From the NCBI GenBank assembly GCA_964485695.1, contig CAZAKZ010000049.1, positions 1 through 35,284 of the forward strand: DNA of 35,284 bases. Reading direction: 5' to 3'. Made by a program: the position numbers and the translations under genes. Under the pieces are notes generated by a model that saw nothing but the letters and a program-made list of their open reading frames with translations, ran no database searches and was not told where the DNA came from. Positions 8,541 to 17,887 of the stretch are shown here, in pieces. Position 1 is the stretch's first letter. Each line of letters begins with the position of its first letter. This stretch comes from CAZAKZ01 sp964485695 (GTDB taxonomy: Bacteria; Planctomycetota; JAFGQW01).

Positions 8541-9344
8541 ATGCCCCGAAGAAAGAAATCGAGGAACGACGACGGCGAGAACCAGCGGGATTCCCGCCAA
8601 CCCGTCAAGGCCTACAAGAATCTGGATTTCCTCAACACTCCGGATGCGCGAATCATCCGTATCCTGTCGGAGTATCTGGAACCCCACCGGCGCTTCCGCC
8701 GCAACCACGTGAAGGACACCATTGTCTTCTTCGGTTCCGCCCGGGCCCGGCCCGACGGTGAGAGGGATTCGAGCCGCAACAGGAAGAAATTCCGCAAGCT
8801 GGATCGCTACTACGATGACGCCAGGAAACTGGCTTTCCTCCTCACCCGGTGGTCCAAGGGCCTCAGGGAAACGCAGCACCGGTTCCTGGTGTGTTCCGGA
8901 GGCGGTCCGGGCATCATGGAGGCGGCCAACCGCGGCGCCAGCGAGGCGGGGGGCGAGACCGTCGGTCTCAATATCAGCATCAAGACCGAGCAGAATTGCA
9001 ATCCATACATCTCCCACAAGCTCAACTTCGAGTTTCACTACTTCTTCATCCGGAAATTCTGGTTCGTCTACCTGGCCAAGGCGCTGGTGGTGTTTCCCGG
9101 CGGCTTCGGCACCATGGATGAGCTCTTTGAAATCCTCACTCTGGTCCAGACCGAGAAGGTGACCAAGCCGATTCCCATCGTCCTCTACGGGTCGGAATAC
9201 TGGAACGACGTCCTCAACCTGGAGGCCATGATCCGGTGGGGCACTATCAACTCAGAGGACCTGAAACTGATCCGGGTCCTCGATACGCCAGAGGAGACTT
9301 TCCGGTTCCTTCGCACCTGGCTGAGAAAGAAATACCTCTCGTGA
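8541..9344 (+). CDS. LOG-family protein (lysine-decarboxylase-like Rossmann fold)
   Basis: This 267-residue cytoplasmic protein carries the two LOG signatures: GGGPGIMEAANRG (120-132) and PGGFGTMDE (186-194). Characterised LOG proteins hydrolyse nucleoside 5'-monophosphates, including cytokinin ribotides, to base plus ribose 5-phosphate; the old 'lysine decarboxylase' label is incorrect for this fold. The N-terminal 55 residues are basic and unlike short LOG proteins, placing it among the longer bacterial group whose substrate is not settled. It starts 46 bases after the phosphoesterase gene, with GGAAAGG upstream, and may be co-transcribed with it. Confidence 0.85.
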   Translation: MPRRKKSRNDDGENQRDSRQPVKAYKNLDFLNTPDARIIRILSEYLEPHRRFRRNHVKDTIVFFGSARARPDGERDSSRNRKKFRKLDRYYDDARKLAFLLTRWSKGLRETQHRFLVCSGGGPGIMEAANRGASEAGGETVGLNISIKTEQNCNPYISHKLNFEFHYFFIRKFWFVYLAKALVVFPGGFGTMDELFEILTLVQTEKVTKPIPIVLYGSEYWNDVLNLEAMIRWGTINSEDLKLIRVLDTPEETFRFLRTWLRKKYLS

Positions 9345-9353
9345 TCCGGCATG

Positions 9354-9382
9354 TTGACTAGGCCGGTATGGGAGACTATTTT
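9354..9382 (+). promoter_or_regulatory. Predicted sigma-70-type promoter for the aldolase gene
   Basis: TTGACT (9354-9359) and TATTTT (9377-9382) are separated by 17 bases, five of six and four of six matches to the housekeeping consensus. The predicted start would fall near 9389, about 85 bases before the aldolase ATG. It lies in the gap after the LOG gene, which suggests that the aldolase has its own promoter. Confidence 0.5.
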
Positions 9383-9390
9383 TCTATTTA

Positions 9391-9405
9391 TCCCTCCTTG
9401 AGGGA
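9391..9405 (+). promoter_or_regulatory. Small hairpin at the predicted transcription start of the aldolase gene
   Basis: TCCCTC-CTT-GAGGGA forms a six-base-pair stem with a three-base loop, immediately after the predicted -10 element. It could stabilise the 5' end of the mRNA or serve as an operator. Evidence is the inverted repeat alone. Confidence 0.35.
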
Positions 9406-9473
9406 GCGGTTCCGTATGTATGCCGGGGTGAACGCCACAGCAGAACTCGAACACACATGTTAGGGGTGATCCC

Positions 9474-10754
9474 ATGACCGTTTCAGCGGATTTTGAAAAG
9501 GCTCTGGCCGTTGGCCGGCCGCCCAATATCGTCAAGCTCTTCCCCAATTCCAGGGCCCTCATCGTGAGCGGCAAGGTCATCGATCATGCGCTCCTGGCCA
9601 AGGGCAAGGCCACCACCGTCGCGGCCAACGGCCGCAACCACCTGGTGATCCGCGGCGCCCTGCGCGCGGCCCAGAAGGCCAACGCCGTTCTCCTCGTCGA
9701 GATCGCCAAGAGCGAGGGTGGTGCCGGCGCCTACTGCGCCACCAACTTCTGGAACCTGGCCCGACAGGTGGATTCGGTGATGAACGAGTACGGCATCACC
9801 GTTCCCGTGGCCATCCACGCGGACCACTACGGCATCAATGGCGACAAGGACATCGCTCGGGCCAAGGTGGAGATCCCCACCCTCTTCCAGGCGGGCATGA
9901 CCTCCATCGCCATCGACGCCTCGCACCTGCCCGACGACCAGAATCTCCTGGCCAGCCTTGAACTCAACTCCACGGTGCCGTCGTGGGCGGCCCTGGAGAC
10001 CGAGGTGGGCGAGATCAAGGGCAAGGAGGGCATGTCCACGGTGGAGGAGGCCCTGTTCCTGATCCAGGGTCTCAACGCCCACGACATCTTCCCGACCTGG
10101 ATCGCTCTGAACAACGGCACCGCCCACGGCATCCAGACCGGCGAGGAGGGCATCCAGGTGGACCTCACCCGTGAGATCCACGAGGCTCTGAAACCCTACA
10201 ACGTCTCCGGTGCCCAGCACGGCACGAGCGGAAACGACTCGGAGCGTCTGCGGCGAATTGCCCGGGAGACGCGTACCACCAAGGCCAACGTGGCCACCGC
10301 CCTCCAGATGATCACCTGGGGCGTGGAGGTCAACGAGTTCGGTAACGCGGTGCTGGACGAGAACGGCGAGTTCAAGAAGATCGACGACCGCGGCGTGCTG
10401 CCGGAGGTGTGGGAGGAGATGAAGGCGTACGCCCAGGACAAGGGCCTCAAGGGCGGCAATTACAAGAAGCTGAACCTGCCCTTCGAGAACAAGATCATGG
10501 GCCAGCCCGCCGAGATCCGCGAGCGCGCCATCAAGGCGGTGGAGGACTTCGTCTACAACCTCCTGTCCGATGTAATGAACGCCGGCGATTCCGCGCCTCT
10601 CGGCTATCAGGCCATCCTGGAGGCCGGCTCCCACGACCTCGGCTCCAAGTCGACCCGCATAGAGGATCCCGCCAAGTGGACCGAGGACAAGATCCGGGAG
10701 AGGGCCGCCGGCATCGCTTCGGATAAGGGGCCCGAGGGCGACTTCGACGACTGA
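9474..10754 (+). CDS. fba: Class II (zinc) ketose-bisphosphate aldolase, probably fructose-bisphosphate aldolase
   Basis: The 426-residue protein shows class II aldolase hallmarks: HADH (115-118) for zinc/substrate binding, ETEVGEI (175-181), GTAHG (215-219) and HGTSG (249-253), the last two being zinc-ligand and phosphate-binding loops. The likely reaction is reversible cleavage of fructose 1,6-bisphosphate to dihydroxyacetone phosphate and glyceraldehyde 3-phosphate. It is longer than E. coli FbaA (359), with an extended C-terminal half, so a related ketose-bisphosphate substrate is possible. The ribosome-binding site AGGGGTGAT precedes the ATG. No other glycolytic gene is adjacent. Confidence 0.85.
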   Translation: MTVSADFEKALAVGRPPNIVKLFPNSRALIVSGKVIDHALLAKGKATTVAANGRNHLVIRGALRAAQKANAVLLVEIAKSEGGAGAYCATNFWNLARQVDSVMNEYGITVPVAIHADHYGINGDKDIARAKVEIPTLFQAGMTSIAIDASHLPDDQNLLASLELNSTVPSWAALETEVGEIKGKEGMSTVEEALFLIQGLNAHDIFPTWIALNNGTAHGIQTGEEGIQVDLTREIHEALKPYNVSGAQHGTSGNDSERLRRIARETRTTKANVATALQMITWGVEVNEFGNAVLDENGEFKKIDDRGVLPEVWEEMKAYAQDKGLKGGNYKKLNLPFENKIMGQPAEIRERAIKAVEDFVYNLLSDVMNAGDSAPLGYQAILEAGSHDLGSKSTRIEDPAKWTEDKIRERAAGIASDKGPEGDFDD

Positions 10755-10765
10755 AATCGGCTCTT

Positions 10766-10795
10766 TTGCCGGGTCCGTGAGAAATACGATATAGT
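10766..10795 (+). promoter_or_regulatory. Predicted promoter for the TraB/GumN-like gene
   Basis: TTGCCG (10766-10771) and TATAGT (10790-10795) are 18 bases apart; the -10 matches five of six consensus positions. It lies in the 94-base gap between the aldolase stop and the next start codon. Confidence 0.45.
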
Positions 10796-10848
10796 ACATG
10801 TCGAATGGACCCCGGTTGTCGCCGTACCGGATGAAGAAAGGGAAACCC

Positions 10849-11778
10849 ATGGATATCAAGCGTCTGGCCCTCGTATTCGCGGTTCTCGGACTTGCCGCCA
10901 TGGGGACGGCGGGGCAGAAGGAGAGTCCGAAGAAGAAAACCGAATCCAGGGATACCAAAGGTTCCGACTTCATCCGGTTCCGGGAGACAGGAGACAAGGA
11001 GGGCGTCCTCGAAGCCGCTGTGGGCCGGTACGAGAACGACCAGGGGGTAAAGGTGGATCTGGTGGCGGCGGTGCACATCGCCGACAAGAACTACTACGAG
11101 GCGCTCAACAAGCGTTTCAAGAAGTACGACGTCGTGCTCTACGAGATGATCAAGCCCAAGGGAGTCAATCCCGCCGCCCGCCGGTCCGGCGGCGCCATCA
11201 CTTTTCTCCAGCGCACCATGAAGAACATGCTCGACCTCCAGTTCCAGCTCGACGCCGTGGACTACTCGGCCAAGAACTTCGTCCACGCCGACATGGATCC
11301 CACCACCTTCTCCCGCGAGCAGGACCTCAACGACGAGAGTATCTTCAAGCTCGTCTTCCGGTCCGTCATCAAGCAGTGGAGCCGGCAGATGTCCTCCAGC
11401 AAGGATTCCATGTCCATGGGAGAACTCTTTACCGCCCTGTTCAGCGATGACAGCTCCAGGGCACTGAAGTACCTCTTCGCCCGCGAGATGAAGAACGTGG
11501 AGGAGATGCTCACCGAACTCGGCGGGAAAAAGGGCACGGTCCTCATCGAGGGCCGCAACAAGGTGGCCATGAAGGTGCTGCAGGACCAGATCCGGGCGGG
11601 CAAGAAGACGGTGGCGGTCTTCTACGGTGGAGGCCACATGCCCGACCTGGAGAAGCGCCTGCGGTCCGAGCTGAAGATGAAGAAGACGGGCCACGAGTGG
11701 TTGCCCGCCTGGGACATCCGCGTGGCGAAGAAGCCCGCGAAGGCGAAGAAGCCCAAGAAGGCGCTGCGGGAGCTGTAG
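10849..11778 (+). CDS. Exported TraB/GumN-family protein
   Basis: The product is 309 residues with a signal peptide (MDIKRLALVFAVLGLAAMG). A Lys-rich linker and a TraB/GumN-like domain follow, with AAVHIAD (73-79), a Y-E-M segment (98-100) and the late motif FYGGGHMP near residue 260. The TraB/GumN fold includes TIKI-type metalloproteases, whose conserved His/Glu residues appear to have counterparts here; actual protease activity is unproven. The downstream ATG was chosen because AAAGGG precedes it and the signal peptide begins there; in-frame ATGs at 10798 and 10831 would add a charged leader. The C-terminus is very Lys-rich. No functional partner is evident nearby. Confidence 0.75.
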   Translation: MDIKRLALVFAVLGLAAMGTAGQKESPKKKTESRDTKGSDFIRFRETGDKEGVLEAAVGRYENDQGVKVDLVAAVHIADKNYYEALNKRFKKYDVVLYEMIKPKGVNPAARRSGGAITFLQRTMKNMLDLQFQLDAVDYSAKNFVHADMDPTTFSREQDLNDESIFKLVFRSVIKQWSRQMSSSKDSMSMGELFTALFSDDSSRALKYLFAREMKNVEEMLTELGGKKGTVLIEGRNKVAMKVLQDQIRAGKKTVAVFYGGGHMPDLEKRLRSELKMKKTGHEWLPAWDIRVAKKPAKAKKPKKALREL

Positions 11779-12116
11779 GGTTCGCGCAATACTCGAGCAG
11801 CGTTGACTCAGTACTCGGCTCGATCCGGAGGCCGGGCGCCTTCCAGGTGCCATTCCCCTCAGGTGTCCGGACATCCCGGTGGCAGAAGATGTCAGGGTGG
11901 CGTCTGCAATTGCAGACACCACCGACATCGAGACGGTCTCCGGTGCGCCCAGAGCGTCCTGAGAAGGCGATTCTCTCAGATGCGAATTGGGATTGGTGTA
12001 TGCAACTATGAAGTCAACCGTTCGTGAATTTGTTATTGTGAACAAAGTCTGTTTTCTTTGTCCATTGAGTCATACATCATCGGTTACTCCCTGGGACCGA
12101 GAGGAAAGCTGCGAAC
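11779..12116. other. 338-base gene-free region with several hairpins before mobA
   Basis: No convincing gene is present. The left half holds strong inverted repeats (TGTCCGGACA at 11864-11873, the 42-base hairpin at 11888-11929, and CTGAGA/TCTCAG at 11959-11979). The right part (about 11990-12080) is much more AT-rich than the surroundings and contains ACAAAG/CTTTGT arms near 12042-12061. It could hold the terminator of the TraB-like gene, the promoter and leader of mobA, or a small RNA. It does not match the molybdenum-cofactor riboswitch pattern as far as can be judged by eye. Confidence 0.5.
11888..11929. repeat. Long imperfect inverted repeat (hairpin)
   Basis: The arms pair as GATGTC, GGTGG and GTCTGC on the left with GCAGAC, CCACC and GACATC on the right, around a central AATT. 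The central 16 bases (11901-11916) are a perfect palindrome. One two-base bulge and one mismatch interrupt the stem. It may be a terminator-like or regulatory structure. It does not share the YYCAC/GTGRR design of the 98-nt family. Confidence 0.6.
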
Positions 12117-12707
12117 ATGGAAACCCTCCCCGTCTACGTTCTGGCCGGGGGCCGGAGCTTCCGGTTTGGGAAGGACAAGGCTCGTGCGCAACTCCGGGGC
12201 GAGCCCTTGATCCGGTGGGCGGTTCGGCCGCTCGAGGACCGGGCCGGGAGCCTGACGGTAGTGGCCGGGATTTCCGACGAGTACAGCGATCTCGGCTTCC
12301 GGACCCTGGGCGATCGGGAACCCGGCCTGGGACCGCTCGGCGGCCTGGCCGCGGCCCTTCACGACCGGGCCGCACTGGCGGGAGACGGCTGGCTGCTCCT
12401 GACGTCCTGCGACTTCGTGGGCGCCCGGGGGCAGTGGGTGGACCGGCTGCTCAAGCACCGGACGCAAGGTGCCCGGGCCGTGGCCTTCCGGGGAGCGCGG
12501 TGGGAACCCCTGTTTGCCCTCTACCACACAGCAGCCCTCGAGGCTGTGGAGGCGGCGCTCGAACGTGGGGACGGCGCCATGCACGCACTCCTCGACGCAA
12601 TATCGGCGGTGGCGGTGCCCGTGCCTGAGGACTGGCACGAGGCCGTGTCCGTGAACACGCCCGAGGACCTGGAGGCGTTTGCGAGGCGAGAGACCGATGC
12701 AGGTTGA
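12117..12707 (+). CDS. mobA: Molybdenum cofactor guanylyltransferase MobA-like
   Basis: This 196-residue cytoplasmic protein has the nucleotidyltransferase signature LAGGRSFRFGKDKA (9-22), GPLGGLAAA, a CDF motif corresponding to the metal-binding CD of the family, and the terminal NTPEDL. MobA transfers GMP from GTP to molybdopterin, giving the bis-MGD cofactor of molybdoenzymes. GAGAGGAAAG lies upstream. The 3' end overlaps the start of the next gene by 11 bases, so the two are coupled. No molybdoenzyme or other moa/moe gene is in the window; a related NTP-transferase role is possible. Confidence 0.85.
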   Translation: METLPVYVLAGGRSFRFGKDKARAQLRGEPLIRWAVRPLEDRAGSLTVVAGISDEYSDLGFRTLGDREPGLGPLGGLAAALHDRAALAGDGWLLLTSCDFVGARGQWVDRLLKHRTQGARAVAFRGARWEPLFALYHTAALEAVEAALERGDGAMHALLDAISAVAVPVPEDWHEAVSVNTPEDLEAFARRETDAG

Positions 12708-14127
12708 GATTTTTGCGCCGGAGTTTCAGGCCGACACCACCTTCAAGGACGCACTCTATCGCTTCGAGGGTTCGACCCGGGAGGGCTGGACAGTGCTCCG
12801 GAACGGCGAGGCCCACCTGGGCCTGGGCCCCGGGTACCGGTTGCTCCGCACCGTGAGCTGCGGCGTGTGCTCCACGGACCTGGTCCGACACTGGCTGCCC
12901 TTTCCCCTGCCGCAGGTCATCGGCCACGAGGTCCTGGCCGAGGACAAGGCCGGGCAAAGGGTGGTGGTGGAAATCAACGCCTCGCACCGGGCCCTGGGCC
13001 AGGACGCCGGCTGCCCCTTCTGTGCCGCCGGTCTCGAGACGCACTGCCCTGACCGCCTCACCCTGGGCATTCACGGCTTGCCAGGCGGATTCGGTCCCCA
13101 CTTCCTGGCTCCGGCCAGCGCCGTGATTCCCCTACCGGAAACCGTGCCCGACCGGGCGGGAGTGCTCGTGGAGCCTCTGGCCGCGGCCCTGCACGCCGTG
13201 GCCGTGGTGCAGCCCGGTCCGGGCGACCGCGTGGCCGTTCTCGGAACGAGGCGCCTCGGCCTCCTGATCATCGCCGCCTTCCGGGCCCACCGCGTATCCA
13301 CGGGCATCGACTTCACCATTCTGGCCCTGGACCGGCAGCCGGATCTCCTGGACCTGGCCCGGACCTTCGGCGCGGATTCGGGCCTCGAGGTGGAGGGCGA
13401 AGGCAGCGGACTGCTGGCCGGTCTGGCCGAGGTGGTGGTGGACGCCACCGGCAATCCCGGGGCCCTGGACCTGGCCCTGCGCCTGGCCCGGCGTGAGGTC
13501 CACGTCAAGTCCACCCACGGCCGGCCGGCCGCAGGGCTCAAGCACCTGACCGAGATGGTGGTGGACGAGATCGGCGTGGGCCCGTTTCCCCGGGGCGATG
13601 ATCTGGAACAGTACGGTCTATCGGGCGGGGACCGCCCCCCCGTGGTGGCCTGGCTGTGCGAGAGCGAGCCGCCCGTGTGGCTCACGCAGTCGGCCTCGGT
13701 CCTCCGGGGCGCGGCCGCGGACGTACTGAAGGACCTCGAGACCTCGCCCCGGGTCCACGGACTGCCGCGGGTGGACGCGGCGGTGGTGGACTCAGCCGCC
13801 GGTATCGACCGGGCCGTTCGCCCCCTGACCCACCGCGAGGTGTCGCTGGTCAAGCCGCGCGGCTTCGTGCTCCTTGCGGCGGGTGCACCCCGGGACACTA
13901 TCTCGTCCCTGGATCGGGCAGTGCTGGATCGAGACCTCCGCATCACCACCTCGCGGTGCGGGGATTTCCGCGCGGCCCTAGAACTCCTGGAAGCGGATCC
14001 CGAGCTGCGTCGGGTGGGGGAGAGGCTCATCACTCACGTATTTCCCGTGCGCCGCATTGCCGAGGCGTTCGAGACCGCCCGGTCGCCGGCGTGCATCAAG
14101 GCCGTAGTGGATCAGCTGCTTCCTTAG
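12697..14127 (+). CDS. Zinc-type medium-chain dehydrogenase (MDR) with extended C-terminal half
   Basis: This 476-residue protein begins as a zinc-dependent MDR enzyme: CGVCSTD (55-61, Cys58 a likely zinc ligand), GHE (76-78), a Cys cluster at 106, 109 and 117 like the structural zinc lobe, and VEPLAAALHA (158-167). The dinucleotide loop reads GTRRLG (183-188) where G-x-G-x-x-G is usual, so cofactor binding may differ. Typical MDR enzymes have about 350 residues; here the segment after about 280 is longer, with an extra block (about 300-380) before the normal MDR C-terminal end (ERLITHVFP). Substrate is unknown. It overlaps mobA by 11 bases and converges on the PqqD-like gene, overlapping it by 32 bases. 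Confidence 0.75.
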   Translation: MQVEIFAPEFQADTTFKDALYRFEGSTREGWTVLRNGEAHLGLGPGYRLLRTVSCGVCSTDLVRHWLPFPLPQVIGHEVLAEDKAGQRVVVEINASHRALGQDAGCPFCAAGLETHCPDRLTLGIHGLPGGFGPHFLAPASAVIPLPETVPDRAGVLVEPLAAALHAVAVVQPGPGDRVAVLGTRRLGLLIIAAFRAHRVSTGIDFTILALDRQPDLLDLARTFGADSGLEVEGEGSGLLAGLAEVVVDATGNPGALDLALRLARREVHVKSTHGRPAAGLKHLTEMVVDEIGVGPFPRGDDLEQYGLSGGDRPPVVAWLCESEPPVWLTQSASVLRGAAADVLKDLETSPRVHGLPRVDAAVVDSAAGIDRAVRPLTHREVSLVKPRGFVLLAAGAPRDTISSLDRAVLDRDLRITTSRCGDFRAALELLEADPELRRVGERLITHVFPVRRIAEAFETARSPACIKAVVDQLLP

Positions 14128-14494
14128 CATCCGGATTTTCGGGCCCCTCGTCCGCCCAGCGGATGAACTCGCTGTGCTCGAGCTGCTTGAAGAAGAGAGC
14201 CAGGCGGTCGTGGAGGGGCTCGATGCGATCCCCGAACTCGACCCGGAGCTTCTCGCCGATCTCCCCCACGGTGGATCGACCGTCGCAGGCCTTCCAGACG
14301 GAGGAACCCAGTTCGTCGAGGTTGACCTGGATGTCCTCGAGCTTGAACCGGCGGGCGAACCAGCGGCCGAAACGACCGGGGCCGAGCCGGGGGACCCGGA
14401 CCACCACCGACCCGGACTCCGTGGTGGTCCACGCCCCGGTGCGCACCGGAACCAGGGTGAGGAGGTTCCGGGGCGGTGTTTTTTTCCGTGCCAT
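14096..14494 (-). CDS. PqqD-family protein
   Basis: The product is 132 residues; the C-terminal region (about 55-120) matches the PqqD winged-helix fold: VNLDELGSSVWKACDG, then STVGEIGEKL and the closing FFKQLEHSEF. PqqD-type domains bind precursor peptides for radical-SAM enzymes, but this stand-alone version has no radical-SAM gene or precursor nearby, so the partner is unknown. The ATG at 14494 was chosen because the protein becomes PqqD-like from there; the extension to 14635 is not conserved-looking. Its last 32 bases overlap the end of the MDR gene on the other strand. Confidence 0.8.
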   Translation of the reverse strand: MARKKTPPRNLLTLVPVRTGAWTTTESGSVVVRVPRLGPGRFGRWFARRFKLEDIQVNLDELGSSVWKACDGRSTVGEIGEKLRVEFGDRIEPLHDRLALFFKQLEHSEFIRWADEGPENPDAKEAADPLRP

Positions 14495-14665
14495 GGAGAT
14501 AAGGATAGTCCGGAGCCCTATAGGATTTCCAGTGGAGTGTCCCGATCCGGGGAAGGTTGCCGACAGGGGGATTGTGGGCCATACTATGTTCTTCGGGCCC
14601 CATTCTACAGGAACCGGAGGCGTGTTCCAGAACACGCCGCGTGCCCCTGACCTGGAGACAGTTCA

Positions 14666-14839
14666 GTGCCCATATACGAATACATCTGCAAGGGCTGCAG
14701 CCACCACTTCGAGACCCTGGTCCGTGGATCCGAGGAGCCCCACTGTCCGGAATGCGAGTCCACTGACCTGGAGAAGAAGTTCTCGGTGTTCGGCGTCGGT
14801 TCCGGCGACCCCGGGTGCGAGCCCGTGGGCGGCGGCTGA
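14666..14839 (+). CDS. Small FmdB-type zinc-ribbon protein
   Basis: A 57-residue reading frame starts with GTG and encodes MPIYEYICKGC, then CPEC after about 17 residues: two Cys-x2-Cys knuckles at 8/11 and 27/30. This is the FmdB/CxxC regulatory-protein pattern (MPIYEYxCxxC...CPxC). Such proteins are thought to bind zinc; roles in transcriptional regulation have been proposed but are not established here. TGGAG lies eight bases before the GTG. The tail is Gly-rich with one further Cys (51). It is followed by a hairpin terminator and faces sfsA. Confidence 0.85.
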   Translation: MPIYEYICKGCSHHFETLVRGSEEPHCPECESTDLEKKFSVFGVGSGDPGCEPVGGG

Positions 14840-14860
14840 AACCCGGCCGCCGGCCCTTGC

Positions 14861-14877
14861 GGGCAGGGTTCCTGCCC
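14861..14877. terminator. Hairpin terminator between the FmdB-like gene and sfsA
   Basis: GGGCAGG-GTT-CCTGCCC forms a seven-base-pair stem with a three-base loop, followed by CCTTAATTAA. It lies between two convergent genes and could end transcription from either side. Confidence 0.6.
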
Positions 14878-14893
14878 CCTTAATTAATCGCAG

Positions 14894-15616
14894 TCAGATC
14901 CGTCCCACCGGAAGGGCCTCGTCCAGGACCATCCGGAGCCGGGAGAACCGGAGCTTCCGGGCGTGGATCTCCACACCTGCATCCAGCGCCTTATCGAACA
15001 TGTCGGCGAAGTCCGGGTCCGTCTCCCGGTTGGGGCGGAAGCGCACGGCCCCCACGCCCTGGACCAGGATCAGGACCACGCTGCGATACCCGGCCCTTCG
15101 GGCTTCGATGAGCTCCTTCAGGTGCCGCGTTCCGCGCACCGTGGGTGCGTCCGGGAACCGCGCCACGCCGTTCACCACCAGGGTGCAGCACTTGGCCTCC
15201 ACCAGGCACCGCTTGTCTCCCCGGCCGAGGAGGAAGTCGAAGCGGCTCGCGCCCCACGCCACTTCGGGCCGGATCAGGCGCCATCCCCGGACCTCGGGCA
15301 CACGCCCCTTCTGGAGGAGCACCTTCAGGAACCGGTTGGGCACTCCGGAATCGATGCACACCATCCGCCTGCGGTAGTGCACGGCGATGAGGTCGTACCG
15401 GGTCCGGCGTTTTCCGTGCTCGGGCGCCGGCCGGAGCAACACCCGGCGCCCCGGCACCATGAGCTCCTTCATGCGGCCGGGGTTGGGGATGAAGGCCTCG
15501 GTCTCGGTGCCGTCCAGGTCCACGATGCCGAGGTACTTGTTGGGCCGTCGGAGGAATACGGCCTCGATGCGGTGCGAGACCACCTGCAGGGATGGGGGGT
15601 AGAGCGGTTCGGTCAG
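14894..15616 (-). CDS. sfsA: SfsA family protein (sugar fermentation stimulation protein)
   Basis: The protein matches SfsA throughout: FIPNPGRMKELMVPG near the N-terminus, SRFDFLL and VEAKCCTLV in the nuclease-like core, FPDAPTVRGTRHLKEL, and a GVEIHARK ending. The core resembles PD-(D/E)XK nucleases (D-x-L ... E-x-K), and SfsA has been linked to DNA binding and sugar metabolism, though its role is unclear. The start is uncertain: the only upstream ATG (15736) lies in the divergent oligopeptidase leader and would add 40 residues. A CTG at 15616 preceded by GGAGGAGAGGA gives 240 residues, close to the family norm of about 235, and is used here. Confidence 0.88.
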   Translation of the reverse strand: MTEPLYPPSLQVVSHRIEAVFLRRPNKYLGIVDLDGTETEAFIPNPGRMKELMVPGRRVLLRPAPEHGKRRTRYDLIAVHYRRRMVCIDSGVPNRFLKVLLQKGRVPEVRGWRLIRPEVAWGASRFDFLLGRGDKRCLVEAKCCTLVVNGVARFPDAPTVRGTRHLKELIEARRAGYRSVVLILVQGVGAVRFRPNRETDPDFADMFDKALDAGVEIHARKLRFSRLRMVLDEALPVGRI

Positions 15617-15746
15617 GATATCCTCTCCTCCGGGGTGTTCACCCGGTCGCGGGACGGTAAGATACCACGATCCACAGGCTGATATGCGTGAAAGGGTAGT
15701 CGATTTTGGCGACCGGGTGAAATGGCTGAATGACATGGAGTCAGGA

Positions 15747-17870
<2,124 letters not shown>

Positions 17871-17887
17871 GGAGCTTGTGCGATCCC

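Noticed and set aside
9483..11087. A 534-codon minus-strand open frame opposite the aldolase gene
   Set aside because: The aldolase motifs on the plus strand are unambiguous, and the antisense product is His/Val/Gly-rich without a family.
11779..12116. Molybdenum cofactor riboswitch before mobA
   Set aside because: The position is suggestive, but the conserved core of that riboswitch could not be recognised; a covariance search would be needed to reopen this.
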